64,000 nucleotides of DNA from positions 32,333,023-32,397,022 of the forward strand of contig CM039510.1 of NCBI GenBank assembly GCA_022432975.1. Reading direction: 5' to 3'. Both the position numbers and the translations under genes were made by a program. The notes under the pieces are model-generated. The model saw only the letters and a program-made list of their open reading frames with translations. It ran no database searches and was not told the DNA's origin. The stretch's first letter is position 1. Each line of letters opens with the position of its first letter. This document shows positions 11,066 through 21,790 of the stretch, one piece after another. The DNA is from Begonia masoniana (Eukaryota > Streptophyta > Magnoliopsida > Cucurbitales > Begoniaceae).

Positions 11066-13816
11066 TCTGTAAAAATACACGTTGAGCAATATAAGAAAGT
11101 TCAACAGTATGTTTTTTCCTGTCCCAAAATATATTTGGTGTATCACCACATACTTCAGTAATAAAAGTATTTTCAATATTTTTAATTTTTTCAATTATTT
11201 TAGGTTGTTTTAATTGATCTTCAATTTTTAAATAATAAATTTCTGATTTTAAAAAACTAATATGTTTTTGTTTATCTAAATATTGAGTTTTTAATTCATT
11301 TATAAAAGTGTCTTCAGGGTACATAATAAAAGCATAATAAATAGATTGATTGTTAAAAGTAGCACTTATACCCTTTTCATCAATTTTTTTAATAGGCATA
11401 ATCATATTTAAAAATGGAGTTCCTAAAATAATTTTATGTTGTAAGTTTTTAACCAATAAAAAAGTAGTGGTTATACTAACTTCATTAGTATAAATATTAG
11501 CATCAGATAATTTATAGTTTACTTTTAATTTATTTCCACCAGCTGAATATAAAGCTTGTTTTGTTTTTTCAAAATATTTAGTGGGAATAATTCCTTCTTT
11601 AATACAATTAATATCAGCACCACTATCTATAAGGGCTATTAAATCAAAGATAATATAGTCTTGATTTATAACTAAATTAATTTTAATAAACCATTTTTGA
11701 AATCTCAATTTTGTTAAAATATTTATATCATTTTCATTATAAGGGGTAACTTCATTATTAGAAGAGGAACCAATATCCATATGGGTTTCTATTTTTTCCA
11801 ATCTTTCATTAATATTAATCTGATATCGATTATAATTATACAATAATTCTTGTAATTCTATTTTAAGATCTTTAACTTCTCTATTAAGATCTTGAATAGT
11901 TACAGGTTTAATTCTAGCCTGATCTATTCTATTAAATACTTCTGTTAAAGAATAATGATGACCTCTTAACTTGGGTTTTTCAATTATTTCTTGATCTTTA
12001 TTTTGTTGAATAATAATTTCAATAATCTTTTTTCTAAATATAGGATCATGTATCTGATCTAAATTATCTAAAATATTTTGTTGCTCAGTTGATAATACAT
12101 TGACTTGACATTTTTGACAGGTGTCATTGTCAGATGAAGAGGACTCATCAATAATATCTTCCGATTCATAAGAAGATTCTTCTGAGGAAGTTAATAATAG
12201 TTTTTCTAAGGTTAATTTTAACCTTTCATCTATATCCATGCTATTTAGTTTATGTCTAGTGGTACATTTTGAAGCATAATGGCCAAATTTACCACATTTA
12301 TAACATTTAATTTCTGAAATATCTTTTTTAGATTTTTTCTTTTTATTTCTATTAGAAGATTCAGGAATATCTTGTTTTTGCTTATATTTTTTAAAAGCTC
12401 TTTTTTGTAATTTCTTTTTACGTTTATATTTCATATATTCTTCGCTTTTATCAGCTTTGGATAAACCTTTTAGAGTAGGTTTAGGAATATGATAAGCAAA
12501 TTGATCACAAAATTCACCTATTTCTTTTTTACCATCTAAATTTTGTTTTTTAAATTGATATTGTAATTTCATATCATTACATAAACTCAAACCTTCTTGA
12601 ACACATACACTAATTAAATGACCATAAGTACATGTTGCCCAAGGAATAAATTGTCCATCATTTATTTCTAATAATTTCCTTTTAATTCTTTTAGAAAATA
12701 GAGGAGGTAATCCATCAATAAATTTAGATTTCCAATGCTCAGAATTAGCATCTGGTCTTTGCATAACTTTAGTTATAAAAACATCTTTATACCATCTAAA
12801 TTCGGTTAAAGTTCTACATCTTAAGTTTTGTAATAATTCTCTACCTCTTTCTTGTCTTTGTTCGGTAGCTCCAATAAAATGTAAAATAATAGCTTGTATT
12901 AATGTATAAACACTATCCTCATAAACCATATTATTTTCATGCCTTACAGCGGTTAATATTTCATGACGCTGTTCTAGAGATAAATATTATCCCACCAACC
13001 TTTTAAAGCACCATTAAATCCATTAATAATAAAGGCAGCTATATCAGAATCTTTATTCTGAGAGGCTTTACAGACACTAGAATACATTAACATTTTTTGG
13101 AGTAATTCATAAATTTTATATTCTGTTAATCCATCAAGATTCCAATCATATATAGTTTTGGCAGTATAAGAAGATTGTTCATGTAACCAATTTTCTTCCC
13201 ATAATAAATCTACAGGAGTAGGTCTTTTATAATAAGTTCTTCTTATTCTATCTCCACCGGGCCCTTTATCCTCATATCTAACTCTATTAATACTTAAAGG
13301 GTCTCTAGATTCTTGTAAAGGATAGATATAATTACATTCAGTAAAAGATTTTTCTATTTTTTTAATATCTTTTAAATGAGAAGGTATATCTTCTTCTTCA
13401 CTAGAAGTATCATCTGCTGGCCAAGAACTAGAATCTATAGTTGGATGAATTTCAGTGTGATAATTTTCCATAGAATTTTCTTCTTGAGTATTAATAACAT
13501 TAATATCTAATTGTTTCATTCTTTGTGCTAGTTGTTCAATAAAATCATTATTGTCTTTGGGAGATTTAAAATTAAATTTAGATATCATTATAGGAGGTTT
13601 TAAATCAGGAATAGAAATATTTCCTTTCTTTATTCCAGATGTCGAAGGAGGTGTCGTAGGAATATCTTCTATAACCTTTTTATTTGATTTTTCAGATAAT
13701 TTAATTAATTGAGTTTCAACTCTTGATAATTGTTGTCCTATAGTGCTCATATGAATATTATTATAATTAATTTGTTTAATTATAATATCATTTTTATCTT
13801 CAATAGGTTGAGATAA
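11058..13816 (-). pseudogene. Endogenous pararetrovirus coat protein-protease polyprotein, main part
   Basis: Read on the minus strand, the region has a coiled-coil-like start (MSTIGQQLSRVETQLIKL), an acidic stretch, and a capsid-like region ending KGWWDN near 12985. A one-base frameshift follows there. The second part (to 11058) has a lysine-rich segment and a CCHC knuckle (CYKCGKFGHYASKC, about 12264-12305). After another acidic segment comes an aspartic protease with LIDSGADINC near 11605-11635 and IILGTPFL downstream. This order fits Caulimoviridae. The frame ends at TAA 11058 soon after the protease, with no reverse transcriptase or RNase H. The solo LTR at 13817 separates it from its N-terminal part at 18289-18668. 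Confidence 0.82.
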
Positions 13817-15067
13817 TGTAACATCCGGGAATTTCCTAATACGTGCGTAACCTTAGATTTGACGTGTTAGGAGAGTTTAATTATGCAAGTGTAAGGTGTG
13901 CATTGAAGTGTATTAGGATTGGAGGGTTTGACAAGTCAAAACACCTTGTGATTGGTGGAGGATGGTTGTTGAAAAGTCAAAGGGATATTAACCAATAAGA
14001 AGTGAGCAATTAATGATGGAAAAGTGGAGGGAAACTAAATGCATATCACGTTGGAGTTTGGAAGAAGTTAAGTGTGAATAGAGTGGGTTTATTTGCAATT
14101 TTAAAAAGTAGGGTGGAGGCATTCAAAAAGTGGAAAAACATTTAGGTTAAAAAGGTGAGTTTCTCTTTTCTTCTCCATCCTTATCCAGCTTCTCTCCTTC
14201 TCCTCCATAGCCATCGATCCCCTTTCTCGTTTCTTCATCTATTGAAGACTTTTCAAGGTAATTTTACTTGGGTTTTGGTTTGTGTACATTTAGATGGAGT
14301 TTAGAAGTGTTTTTATGTATTTTGGTTGAGTTTGGAGAATGTTGGAAAACCCTAGGTTAGGGATTCCGAAAAATTGAGTTTAGATGTTAGATTCCCTTCC
14401 TATTTTGGTAGTTTAGTTGTTGAATGGAGTGATTTACGTTGTTAGAGGGGTTAGATGGAAGATTGAAAGAGTGTTCCACAAAAATGGTTGAAGAACACCT
14501 ATATACCGATTCTGTTTGCTAGATTTCGAGTTGGCTAATGTGTTTGGTTGGTTGACTTGAGTGATTCAATGGATAGTAGACGTGAAGAGGTTTCCGAATT
14601 GGGGTGGCACGTCGAATTCCGTTGAAGAACGAAGAAGTTATGGCCGTTTGAAGTTGGACAGTTAATTTTGGGGTAAAAATCGGGTTTTGAGTTAAGTTAA
14701 AGTTTTAGGTTGAAGTGTTGGTTAGTTTTGGCTTTAGGACCCTTTAGAATTTTATTAGTGATTTACTAAGTTAATTTTCTTTATTTTAAGTGATCGGAGC
14801 GGGAAAATTCAGTTTGGACGAAGTGAGCGAACACATACCGAGAACGTCAGGGTAAGTAAGGACAATGTGTTTCGGCCTTAGGGCCTACACCACGGAACGT
14901 AGGATTTATTTTTGTTGTTTGTCTGGTGGTTGGTTGTATTTCTTCTTATGGTTAAGCCTTGTTAGTTGTTGGAACGTTTGTGTGTTGTTTGGTTGATTGT
15001 CGTGCGTTGTCTTGTAATGGGCTTGTTTCGTATGGAAATGGGGGTGTAGAGGTAGAGTGTGAAAATG

Positions 15068-17145
15068 TAAACGCATCTTGGTGAGCGAGACTCAGAGGGA
15101 TAGGCCATCTTGGTGAGCGAGACTCAGAGGGATAGGCCATCTTGGTGAGCGAGACTCAGAGGGATAGGCCCATCTTGGTGAGCGAGACTCAGATGGAAAC
15201 GCATCTGGTGAGCGAGACTCAGAGGGATAGGCCATCTTGGTGAGCGAGACTCAGATGGAAACGCATCTTGGTGAGCGAGACTCAGATGGAAACGCATCTT
15301 GGTGAGCGAGACTCAGATGGAAACGCATCTTGGTGAGCGGAGACTCAGATGGAAACGCATCTTGGTGAGCGAGACTCAGATGGAAACGCATCTTGGTGAG
15401 CGAGACTCAGATGTGAATAGGTTAGGCCCTCTTGGGGAGCGAGACTCAGATGTGAATAGGTTAGGCCCTCTTGGGGAGCGAGACTCAGATGTGAATAGGT
15501 TAGGCCCTCTTGGGGAGCGAGACTCAGAGGGATAGGCCCATCTTGGTGAGCGAGACTCAGATGGAAACGCATCTGGTGAGCGAGACTCAGAGGGATAGGC
15601 CATCTTGGTGAGCGAGACTCAGATGTGAATAGGTTAGGCCCTCTTGGGGAGCGAGACTCAGATGGAAACGCATCTGGTGAGCGAGACTCAGATGTGAATA
15701 GGTTAGGCCCTCTTGGGGAGCGAGACTCAGAGGGATAGGCCATCTTGGTGAGCGAGACTCAGATGTGAATAGGTTAGGCCCTCTTGGGGAGCGAGACTCA
15801 GATGTGAATAGGTTAGGCCCTCTTGGGGAGCGAGACTCAGATGGAAACGCATCTGGTGAGCGAGACTCAGATGTGAATAGGTTAGGCCCTCTTGGGGAGC
15901 GAGACTCAGATGTGAATAGGTTAGGCCCTCTTGGGGAGCGAGACTCAGATGTGAATAGGTTAGGCCCTCTTGGGGAGCGAGACTCAGATGGAAACGCATC
16001 TTGGTGAGCGAGACTCAGATGGAAACGCATCTGGTGAGCGAGACTCAGATGGAAACGCATCTGGTGAGCGAGACTCAGATGGAAACGCATCTGGTGAGCG
16101 AGACTCAGATGGAAACGCATCTTGGTGAGCGAGACTCAGAGGGATAGGCCCATCTTGGTGAGCGAGACTCAGATGTGAATAGGTTAGGCCCTCTTGGGGA
16201 GCGAGACTCAGATGGAAACGCATCTTGGTGAGCGAGACTCAGATGTGAATAGGTTAGGCCCTCTTGGGGAGCGAGACTCAGAGGGATAGGCCATCTTGGT
16301 GAGCGAGACTCAGATGTGAATAGGTTAGGCCCTCTTGGGGAGCGAGACTCAGATGGAAACGCATCTTGGTGAGCGAGACTCAGATGGAAACGCCTCTTGG
16401 GGAGCGAGACTCAGATGGAAACGCATCTGGTGAGCGAGACTCAGATGTGAATAGGTTAGGCCCTCTTGGGGAGCGAGACTCAGATGTGAATAGGTTAGGC
16501 CCTCTTGGGGAGCGAGACTCAGAGGGATAGGCCATCTTGGTGAGCGGAGACTCAGATGTGAATAGGTTAGGCCCTCTTGGGGAGCGAGACTCAGAGGGAT
16601 AGGCCCATCTTGGTGAGCGAGACTCAGATGGAAACGCATCTTGGTGAGCGGAGACTCAGATGTGAATAGGTTAGGCCCTCTTGGGGAGCGAGACTCAGAG
16701 GGATAGGCCCATCTTGGTGAGCGGAGACTCAGATGGAAACGCATCTGGTGAGCGAGACTCAGATGGAAACGCATCTTGGTGAGCGAGACTCAGATGTGAA
16801 TAGGTTAGGCCCTCTTGGGGAGCGAGACTCAGATGTGAATAGGTTAGGCCCTCTTGGGGAGCGAGACTCAGAGGGATAGGCCATCTTGGTGAGCGGAGAC
16901 TCAGATGGAAACGCATCTTGGTGAGCGAGACTCAGATGTGAATAGGTTAGGCCCTCTTGGGGAGCGAGACTCAGAGGGATAGGCCCATCTTGGTGAGCGA
17001 GACTCAGATGGAAACGCATCTTGGTGAGCGAGACTCAGATGTGAATAGGTTAGGCCCTCTTGGGGAGCGAGACTCAGAGGGATAGACCCATCTTGGTGAG
17101 CGAGACTCGGATGGATAAGCATCTTGGGGAGCGAGACTCAGATGT
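15068..17145 (+). repeat. Compound tandem array of three interspersed unit types in solo LTR 1
   Basis: About 60 units all end in CTTGG(T/G)GAGCGAGACTCAG but begin differently. Type a begins ATGGAAACGCAT (30-31 bp), type b AGGGATAGGCC (32-33 bp) and type c ATGTGAATAGGTTAGGCCCT (39 bp). The types alternate in irregular order and sometimes form short higher-order blocks. Small variants include GAGCGGAGACTCAG and CATCTGG. Several open frames on both strands are products of the periods. The array lies wholly inside the putative second intron of the LTR. Confidence 0.95.
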
Positions 17146-17859
17146 GTAATAGGTAATTGGGTTAGGGTTATCTTGACACTAGATTTGGCGGTGTGTTAGG
17201 GTTGGGTGACATTATGTGTGTATGTTTATCTTTGTTATCCCTACTTGCTAAGCGTAAGCTTACGTGTGTGTGTTCCATGGTGTAGGTGACGACAGGAGTA
17301 CAGGTAGAGCTACGAAGAAGGCTCAGGATTAGGCCGCAGTCGGAGGAGTACGGAGTCCGCCGGTGCAGGCTATTGTCGGGGCGTTTTGACCACTGGATGT
17401 CTCGGGTAGTGGGAGGTGAATGTTTGACATGGATAGTTTAATTTGTAAGTATTTTGGTATGGATAGTTGGTGTGCGGAAATGTTGTTTTGTGGGAGTTAA
17501 GAAACCTTATTAAGTTGTGGTAAATTGTGTTCGTAAATATTTTCGTAATGTATTTGGTGTTTTTGAGTTGGAATATTGTGTTTAATAGTTGTCGTATTTA
17601 AGGAAGTTGTAAACATATATTTTCGTGGGTTGATTTCAGGTTTTGGTGTAAAGAAATTTAGGCGTTACGCCGCCCGTTTTGGTTTTAAACTATTTACCGT
17701 CGGGTTATGTTCGCTATTTTTTTTATTTAATCATTTGAAGTCGATTTTCTATAAAATTTACGGGATTTGAAGATTTAGGTGTCGGGAGTGTGTGGTTAAA
17801 ATTTCATGGATTTTGGAGAAGTTTAGCTTAAGGAAAAGTGGAAAAACAAATTTGCATGC

Positions 17860-18060
17860 AGGTGTTGACATGTACTGTTCATCCTGTTGTAAAAGTGTCG
17901 ACACCAAAGACAAGGTGTCGACACTTACTGTTCACAGTGTTGCAAAAGTGTCGACACCAAATACAAGGTGTCGACACCTTTTGCAAAGAAAAGGGACCAG
18001 AGAGCAAAACTGTTTTAAAGTGTTGACACCTACTGTTCATAGTGTCGACACTTTACTGTT
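17860..18060 (+). repeat. Cluster of GTGTCGACAC palindromes in solo LTR 1
   Basis: Five perfect copies of the 10-bp palindrome GTGTCGACAC lie at 17895, 17915, 17948, 17968 and 18042. Degenerate GTGTTGACA copies lie near 17865 and 18020. ACTGTTCA separates several of them, and pairs form larger inverted repeats of the type AAGGTGTCGACACCTT. The cluster sits between the acceptor block and the LTR 3' end. Confidence 0.9.
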
Positions 18061-18288
18061 CATACTTCAATTTTTAACATTTTGACGCTTATTTCAAACC
18101 AGTTTTAACCCGACTTTTTCCGACATATTTTAAACATATTTTGGCATGTTTTCCAACAAAATTTGAGGGTTCGAAAAACTCGAAAACCGAGTCGAAAAAT
18201 TTACGAAAAATCATTTAAACATAGTTTTAAACACGGGTTTGGTTAGCAACGTAACGCACCGGGCCCGGGGCGGGTTCGGGGCGTTACA

Positions 18289-18668
18289 GATAAACTAACC
18301 AACGGAATAGCTTCAATAGTATTATTCTTTAGACTAATAGGTTCTAAAGGTGGATGTATTGATTTAATACTTTCATTATTTTTTGTATTCCAATTTTTAC
18401 AACGATTATTATATTCTTCTAAAATATTAATATGATATTTTGATACAGGTTTATAAAATATCGTCAAATACCATTCGCTAAAAGTTATGAGATCCTTTTT
18501 TAAATCTAAATAAGAGTAATATAAATCTTTTAATTTTTTAAACTCTTCAGGTTTTTTATAATATTTTTTATCAATCCAATTTCTGAGAATAGCATTTTCA
18601 GGTGATTGATATTCTTCGTTACATATTTTTCTAATATCATCTTTGCTTAAATTTGAGTAATTCATCAT
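18289..18668 (-). pseudogene. Endogenous pararetrovirus polyprotein, N-terminal part
   Basis: The frame starts at ATG 18668, overlapping the stop of the movement-protein frame by 4 nt (ATGA). It is lysine-, tyrosine- and tryptophan-rich (for example LITFSEWYLTIFYKP). It stays open to the solo LTR boundary at 18288; the continuation lies beyond the LTR, from 13816 downward. I recognise no catalytic motif. Its position before the capsid-like region suggests a structural N-terminal domain. Codons past 18289 belong to the LTR and should not be counted. Confidence 0.72.
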
Positions 18669-19192
18669 AATTTAAATTTCATTTCTGAAATAGTAGGTGA
18701 CTCTCTTTCAGTGTGAGAGGTTTCTCCTTTTTCATATTTCGAATTATTAAATTGATTAGAATAAACACCATGAGATATTTGTTGTTCAGATATTTTTAAA
18801 GCTTCAATATTAGAAATAGGAGTTTCAGATACAGAAAATCTAGAACTAGGTAAATCTACTTGATAGGGAGGAATAGATGACCTAGAAGATAGACTTCTCG
18901 AAAACGATATTTTTCTTGATTGATTATTATCAAATTTAATTTCTATATGTCCTTCAGGGGTTTGAATAATTTGATCGATTTTTTTATTAATAATTGGTTG
19001 AGGTAATACAGCTTGAGGAATAGTCCATTGTTCTGGAAATGTGACTTCATCCCAGTTTATTAATCTAGGAATAGCTATATTAGTTTTCATTATATCACTT
19101 TCAATTAATAAAGTTTTTCCTGGATTATCTTTTAATTTAACTTGAGGACATAAAGTATTCATTACTTTATAACTTAATCGATAGATTATAGC
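18665..19192 (-). pseudogene. Endogenous pararetrovirus movement protein, C-terminal part
   Basis: The frame is open from the break at 19192 to TGA at 18665. Near its start it reads YRLSYKVMNT, then VKLKDNPGKTLLI. This is consistent with the later part of a 30K-type movement domain. A serine-rich tail with SFSRSLSSRSS follows, a layout seen in plant pararetroviruses. The N-terminal half is missing because other sequence begins at 19193. An internal Met at 19162 is not the true start. The family assignment rests on position and general character rather than on a unique motif. Confidence 0.65.
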
Positions 19193-19269
19193 TGTAACGA
19201 CCGCAGCACCGGCCCGAGCCCGCAGCCCGAAGGCCCAGACCCGGGACCCAGCGGGACCCAGGAGCCGTA
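19193..19269 (-). mobile_element. Scrap resembling the 3' end of a minus-strand LTR
   Basis: The sequence starts TGTAACGACCGCAGC and is very GC-rich. Read in reverse it ends GCGGTCGTTACA, like the 3' termini of the other LTRs here (for example GGGGTCGTTACA of C). It begins exactly where the movement-protein frame breaks. Its remainder is absent. Confidence 0.45.
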
Positions 19270-19432
19270 CTCACGAACTTCCCACCCCCTGCAGTGGGTT
19301 TTTGCCTTCCCCCCCACAAGTACCTGGCTCAGTGGTACTCCTCATTCATAGCCCAGGTACTTGTCCCTAAGGTCCTGGGTTCGAGTGGGGGGGAAGGCAA
19401 AAACCCACTGCAGGGGGTGGGAAGTTCGTGAG
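19270..19432. repeat. Perfect 47-bp inverted repeat around a tRNA-like (SINE-like) core
   Basis: The arms 19270-19316 and 19386-19432 are perfect reverse complements. The 69-bp centre contains TGGCTCAGTGG at 19325-19335, an exact match to the Pol III A-box consensus. GGTTCGAGTGG at 19378-19388 is close to a B box, 53 bp downstream. A second inverted pair, CAAGTACCTGG / CCAGGTACTTG, lies within the centre. The right arm ends at the base before element B. A SINE fragment in head-to-head duplication would explain it. It does not fold as a whole tRNA. Confidence 0.75.
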
Positions 19433-20106
19433 TGTAACACCCGGTTTATTAGAATTAAAATAACCTATTAATCTTCTAAGTGTGAATTTTATAGAATAAA
19501 ATTCGGGGTAAAAATCAATTAGGTTAATAAGTAACTAAGTGAGGGCATAAGGGTAATTGTCAATTTATGTTATGGATAACATATTTAAGGAATGATTGAA
19601 TGAGGTATAGCCGTCATACTCATTTCACTCTCGGTTTTCAGCTCAACCCAGCAGAACTCTTTAGGCGATTTCCTCACCGATTCCTCCAACCAAGGTGAGT
19701 TTAGATTCGATTAATTGCTGATTTTGGTACCTAGGTAGCTTAAGGATCCCAATGTATGCATTTTGATAATGTTGCGAGTGAGAGATTCTGCTTGAGGGTT
19801 AGAGCAGAATCGGGAATGTTAGATAAATAGAAATGTCAAACCAACTCCTTAGATTTCTGAATAGCTTAAATTAAGGTTTAACATTCTGTTTATGAATATA
19901 GGTGAACGAACCCCCGAAGTAGCTCTTAACCGAGCATTTGCTAGGAATCCAGGTAAGTAAAGTATTGCTTGTGCCTTCGGGCCTACATCACAAAACAGTA
20001 GGTTTGTGCGTGATTGTATGTTTCTGTTATCCATGCATCATGATTTATTAAAACTACGAAAATGAATTTTCATGTAAGGAATGGTAAGGTATGAACTGTA
20101 TGCGAC

Positions 20107-20298
20107 AGATCAAGTGTTAAGGGAATTCATCTGCCCCTTAATTAAGTAGGAGGATGTAGACATTGGGAGAATTGATCCCACTCCCAAGGGAACCATGGGA
20201 TCAGATCAAGTGTTAAGGGAATTCATCTGCCCCTTAATTAAGTAGGAGGATGTAGACATTGGGAGAATTGATCCCACTCCCAAGGGAACCATGGGATC
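20107..20298 (+). repeat. Two tandem copies of a 96-bp unit in B 5' LTR
   Basis: Two nearly identical copies start at about 20107 and 20203. Each has AGTGTTAAGGGAATTCATC, GGAGGATGTAGACATTGGG and CTCCCAAGGGAACCATGGG. The 3' LTR holds two more diverged copies at about 37023-37220, the first with many changes, so the pair was homogenised separately in each LTR. Confidence 0.9.
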
Positions 20299-20879
20299 AA
20301 ATCAAGTTGTGAATGAACGTGTATGCCACTGAGATGAGAAAGTAGAAACTGCATGTTTAGGAGTTTAAGTTCAGCATTACTTTACATATATAAATATATT
20401 GCTTTACTTGCTTAGCATTAGGCTAATAGATGAGTTTGTGATGTAGGCGAAGAAGAGTTAGCAGGTGTGTCCCCTGATCATGTTGAGGAGTAGAGGATGT
20501 TGAAGGAGTGCATTCAGGCTTCAACTTGGTAACTGATGAGGCGGTTTAGCATGTCGTCTACAGATGAGGCGGTTTAGCATGTTGTCTACAGATGAGGAGG
20601 TTTAGTGATTAATGATTTAATCTGAGTACATTGAGTTTTTAGTAAACGAGGCTACAGCTGTTTGATTTCGTATTTTTTTGAGAATTTCTGATTTTCATGT
20701 TCTTACTGATTTTTATCAATACAATGGCTTGGAGTGTTATGAATGGATTTTTGGTAAAATGTTTTAAGTCCGGTTGATAGTCGAAGTTTTCTTGGTTTAT
20801 ATATATGTTGTTTAGTCCATTGGTAGGAGTCGAATAATTTTGTATCAGTGGATATGCGTAGAGGTTTATTGCGTTCTGT

Positions 20880-21420
20880 TGAAGGAAGTTGTGTTGATGT
20901 CTATCGGTAGATGTCTTAAGGGGTCACGTGAGTAGCACGTGTTGGCAGATGTAGTCTACTCGATCGGAAGAAGTAGAGTATTAAGTTTGTTGTTTAGTGA
21001 TCGGCAGGTGCAGTCCGAGAGAGTTAAGTGATTTTGTCGTTTAGAGAATCGGAAGATGTAGTGTGTATATTAATTCTATCGGAAAGGGTCATATTGTCGT
21101 TATCGGTAGATGTCGTGCGCTTGTCTGTTGGGAGATGAAATTGTGCTGACTTTATTGGCAGATGATGTCATGTTGACTTCATCGGCAGATGTAGTGGTGT
21201 ATGGAGTTATGATGACTTCATCGGCAGATGAAGTCGAGAGGGAAGCTGTGTAGACGTTATCGGCAGAGGGTGTCGCGTTGTTGTACACGTCATCGGTATA
21301 TGAAGCCTACCGAGTGATGTCTTTTGTTTTCATTCCTTCCGGCTGACGTCATCGGCAGAAGTCTTCGGTTTTCTATTTCTGCTTCTTTCGTTGACCTTGT
21401 CGTCGGCAGATGACTTCAAC
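20880..21420 (+). repeat. Irregular ATCGGCAGATG repeats with hairpin in B 5' LTR
   Basis: About fifteen motifs of the form ATCGG(C/T)AGATG or ATCGGAAGATG are spaced 25-60 bp apart. One forms a perfect hairpin, GACTTCATC-GGCA-GATGAAGTC, near 21213-21234. One GGCTGACGTCATCGG near 21340 links this region to the C and A minisatellites. The matching stretch in the 3' LTR is about 37770-38310. Confidence 0.8.
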
Positions 21421-21638
21421 ATTTCTGTTAAACACCCCAACAATATTTTCTACAGTTTGTCTAACTTCATTGTTGTTTTAAATGATTTTCCGCTGCAAAG
21501 TTTTCAAATATTTTGAATGTTTAGAAAATGTCAAATTTTGAATGTCGAATGAAGTTTTAAAAATTTATTCGAAATTTCTTAGTCATGATAGAGTGAAGTG
21601 TAGCGAACCGGGTTTAGATAATTCGGGGCGTTACAGTA

Positions 21639-21649
21639 TGGTATCAGAG
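21639..21649 (+). other. Primer binding site of element B
   Basis: TGGTATCAGAG lies three bases after the 5' LTR and matches the initiator-Met-tRNA complement, as in elements A, C and G. Confidence 0.92.
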
Positions 21650-21790
21650 ACATGCTGCTAAACCGTTCAGAAGATTACTCATCAGTGCCAATCGTCGCAT
21701 GAAAGTACTCCAACAACTGTAAGTGTTTATGTTAGCTTTAGTTATAAGATGTTTATGAGTATTGATAACTTTGTGCAGAACCTTAGACAA

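Larger units (their letters stand above)
13817..18288 (+). mobile_element. Solo LTR 1 (4.47 kb), inserted in the pararetrovirus
   Basis: The LTR starts TGTAACATCCGGG and ends TTCGGGGCGTTACA. The 5-bp duplication GATAA flanks it at 13812-13816 and 18289-18293. No primer site, coding region or second LTR is present, so it is a solo LTR. A leader ends CAAG|GTAATT at 14257/14258. The mini-exon-like segment is 14791-14851 (61 nt), between TTTTAAG and GTAAGT. The conserved CTAAGCGTAAGCTTACG block and TGTAG|GTGACG end the putative second intron at 17285, giving 14852-17285 (2434 nt). It is related to solo LTR H in the 59640-59760 leader region and the 60396-60451 acceptor block, but the repeats differ. 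Confidence 0.92.
19433..21635 (+). mobile_element. Element B, 5' LTR
   Basis: The LTR runs from TGTAACACCCGG to TTCGGGGCGTTACA, followed by a primer site. A leader ends CAAG|GTGAGT at 19694/19695. The mini-exon-like segment is 19902-19952 (51 nt), between ATATAG and GTAAGT, followed by CCTTCGGGCCTACATCAC. TTAGCATTAGGCTAA and GATGTAG|GCGAAG end the second putative intron at 20446 (494 nt). That intron holds two copies of a 96-bp repeat. The 3' part (20880-21420) has many ATCGG(C/T)AGATG motifs. The 5 bp before the LTR (GTGAG) differ from the 5 bp after the 3' LTR (TATGA). Confidence 0.93.

Noticed and set aside
15299..17122. Many overlapping frames with SESRSPRGPNLFT-like or GERDSDVNRLGPL-like repeats
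   Set aside because: They arise on both strands from the compound minisatellite and end wherever a unit length breaks the frame.
17576..18085. Short plus-strand frames near the end of solo LTR 1
   Set aside because: The sequence is noncoding LTR with palindromic repeats, and the related LTR H has no equivalent frame.
19317..19385. A tRNA gene, because A and B boxes are present
   Set aside because: No acceptor stem or anticodon arm of a full tRNA can be drawn, and the boxes sit in the loop of a foldback. It was kept only as SINE-like.
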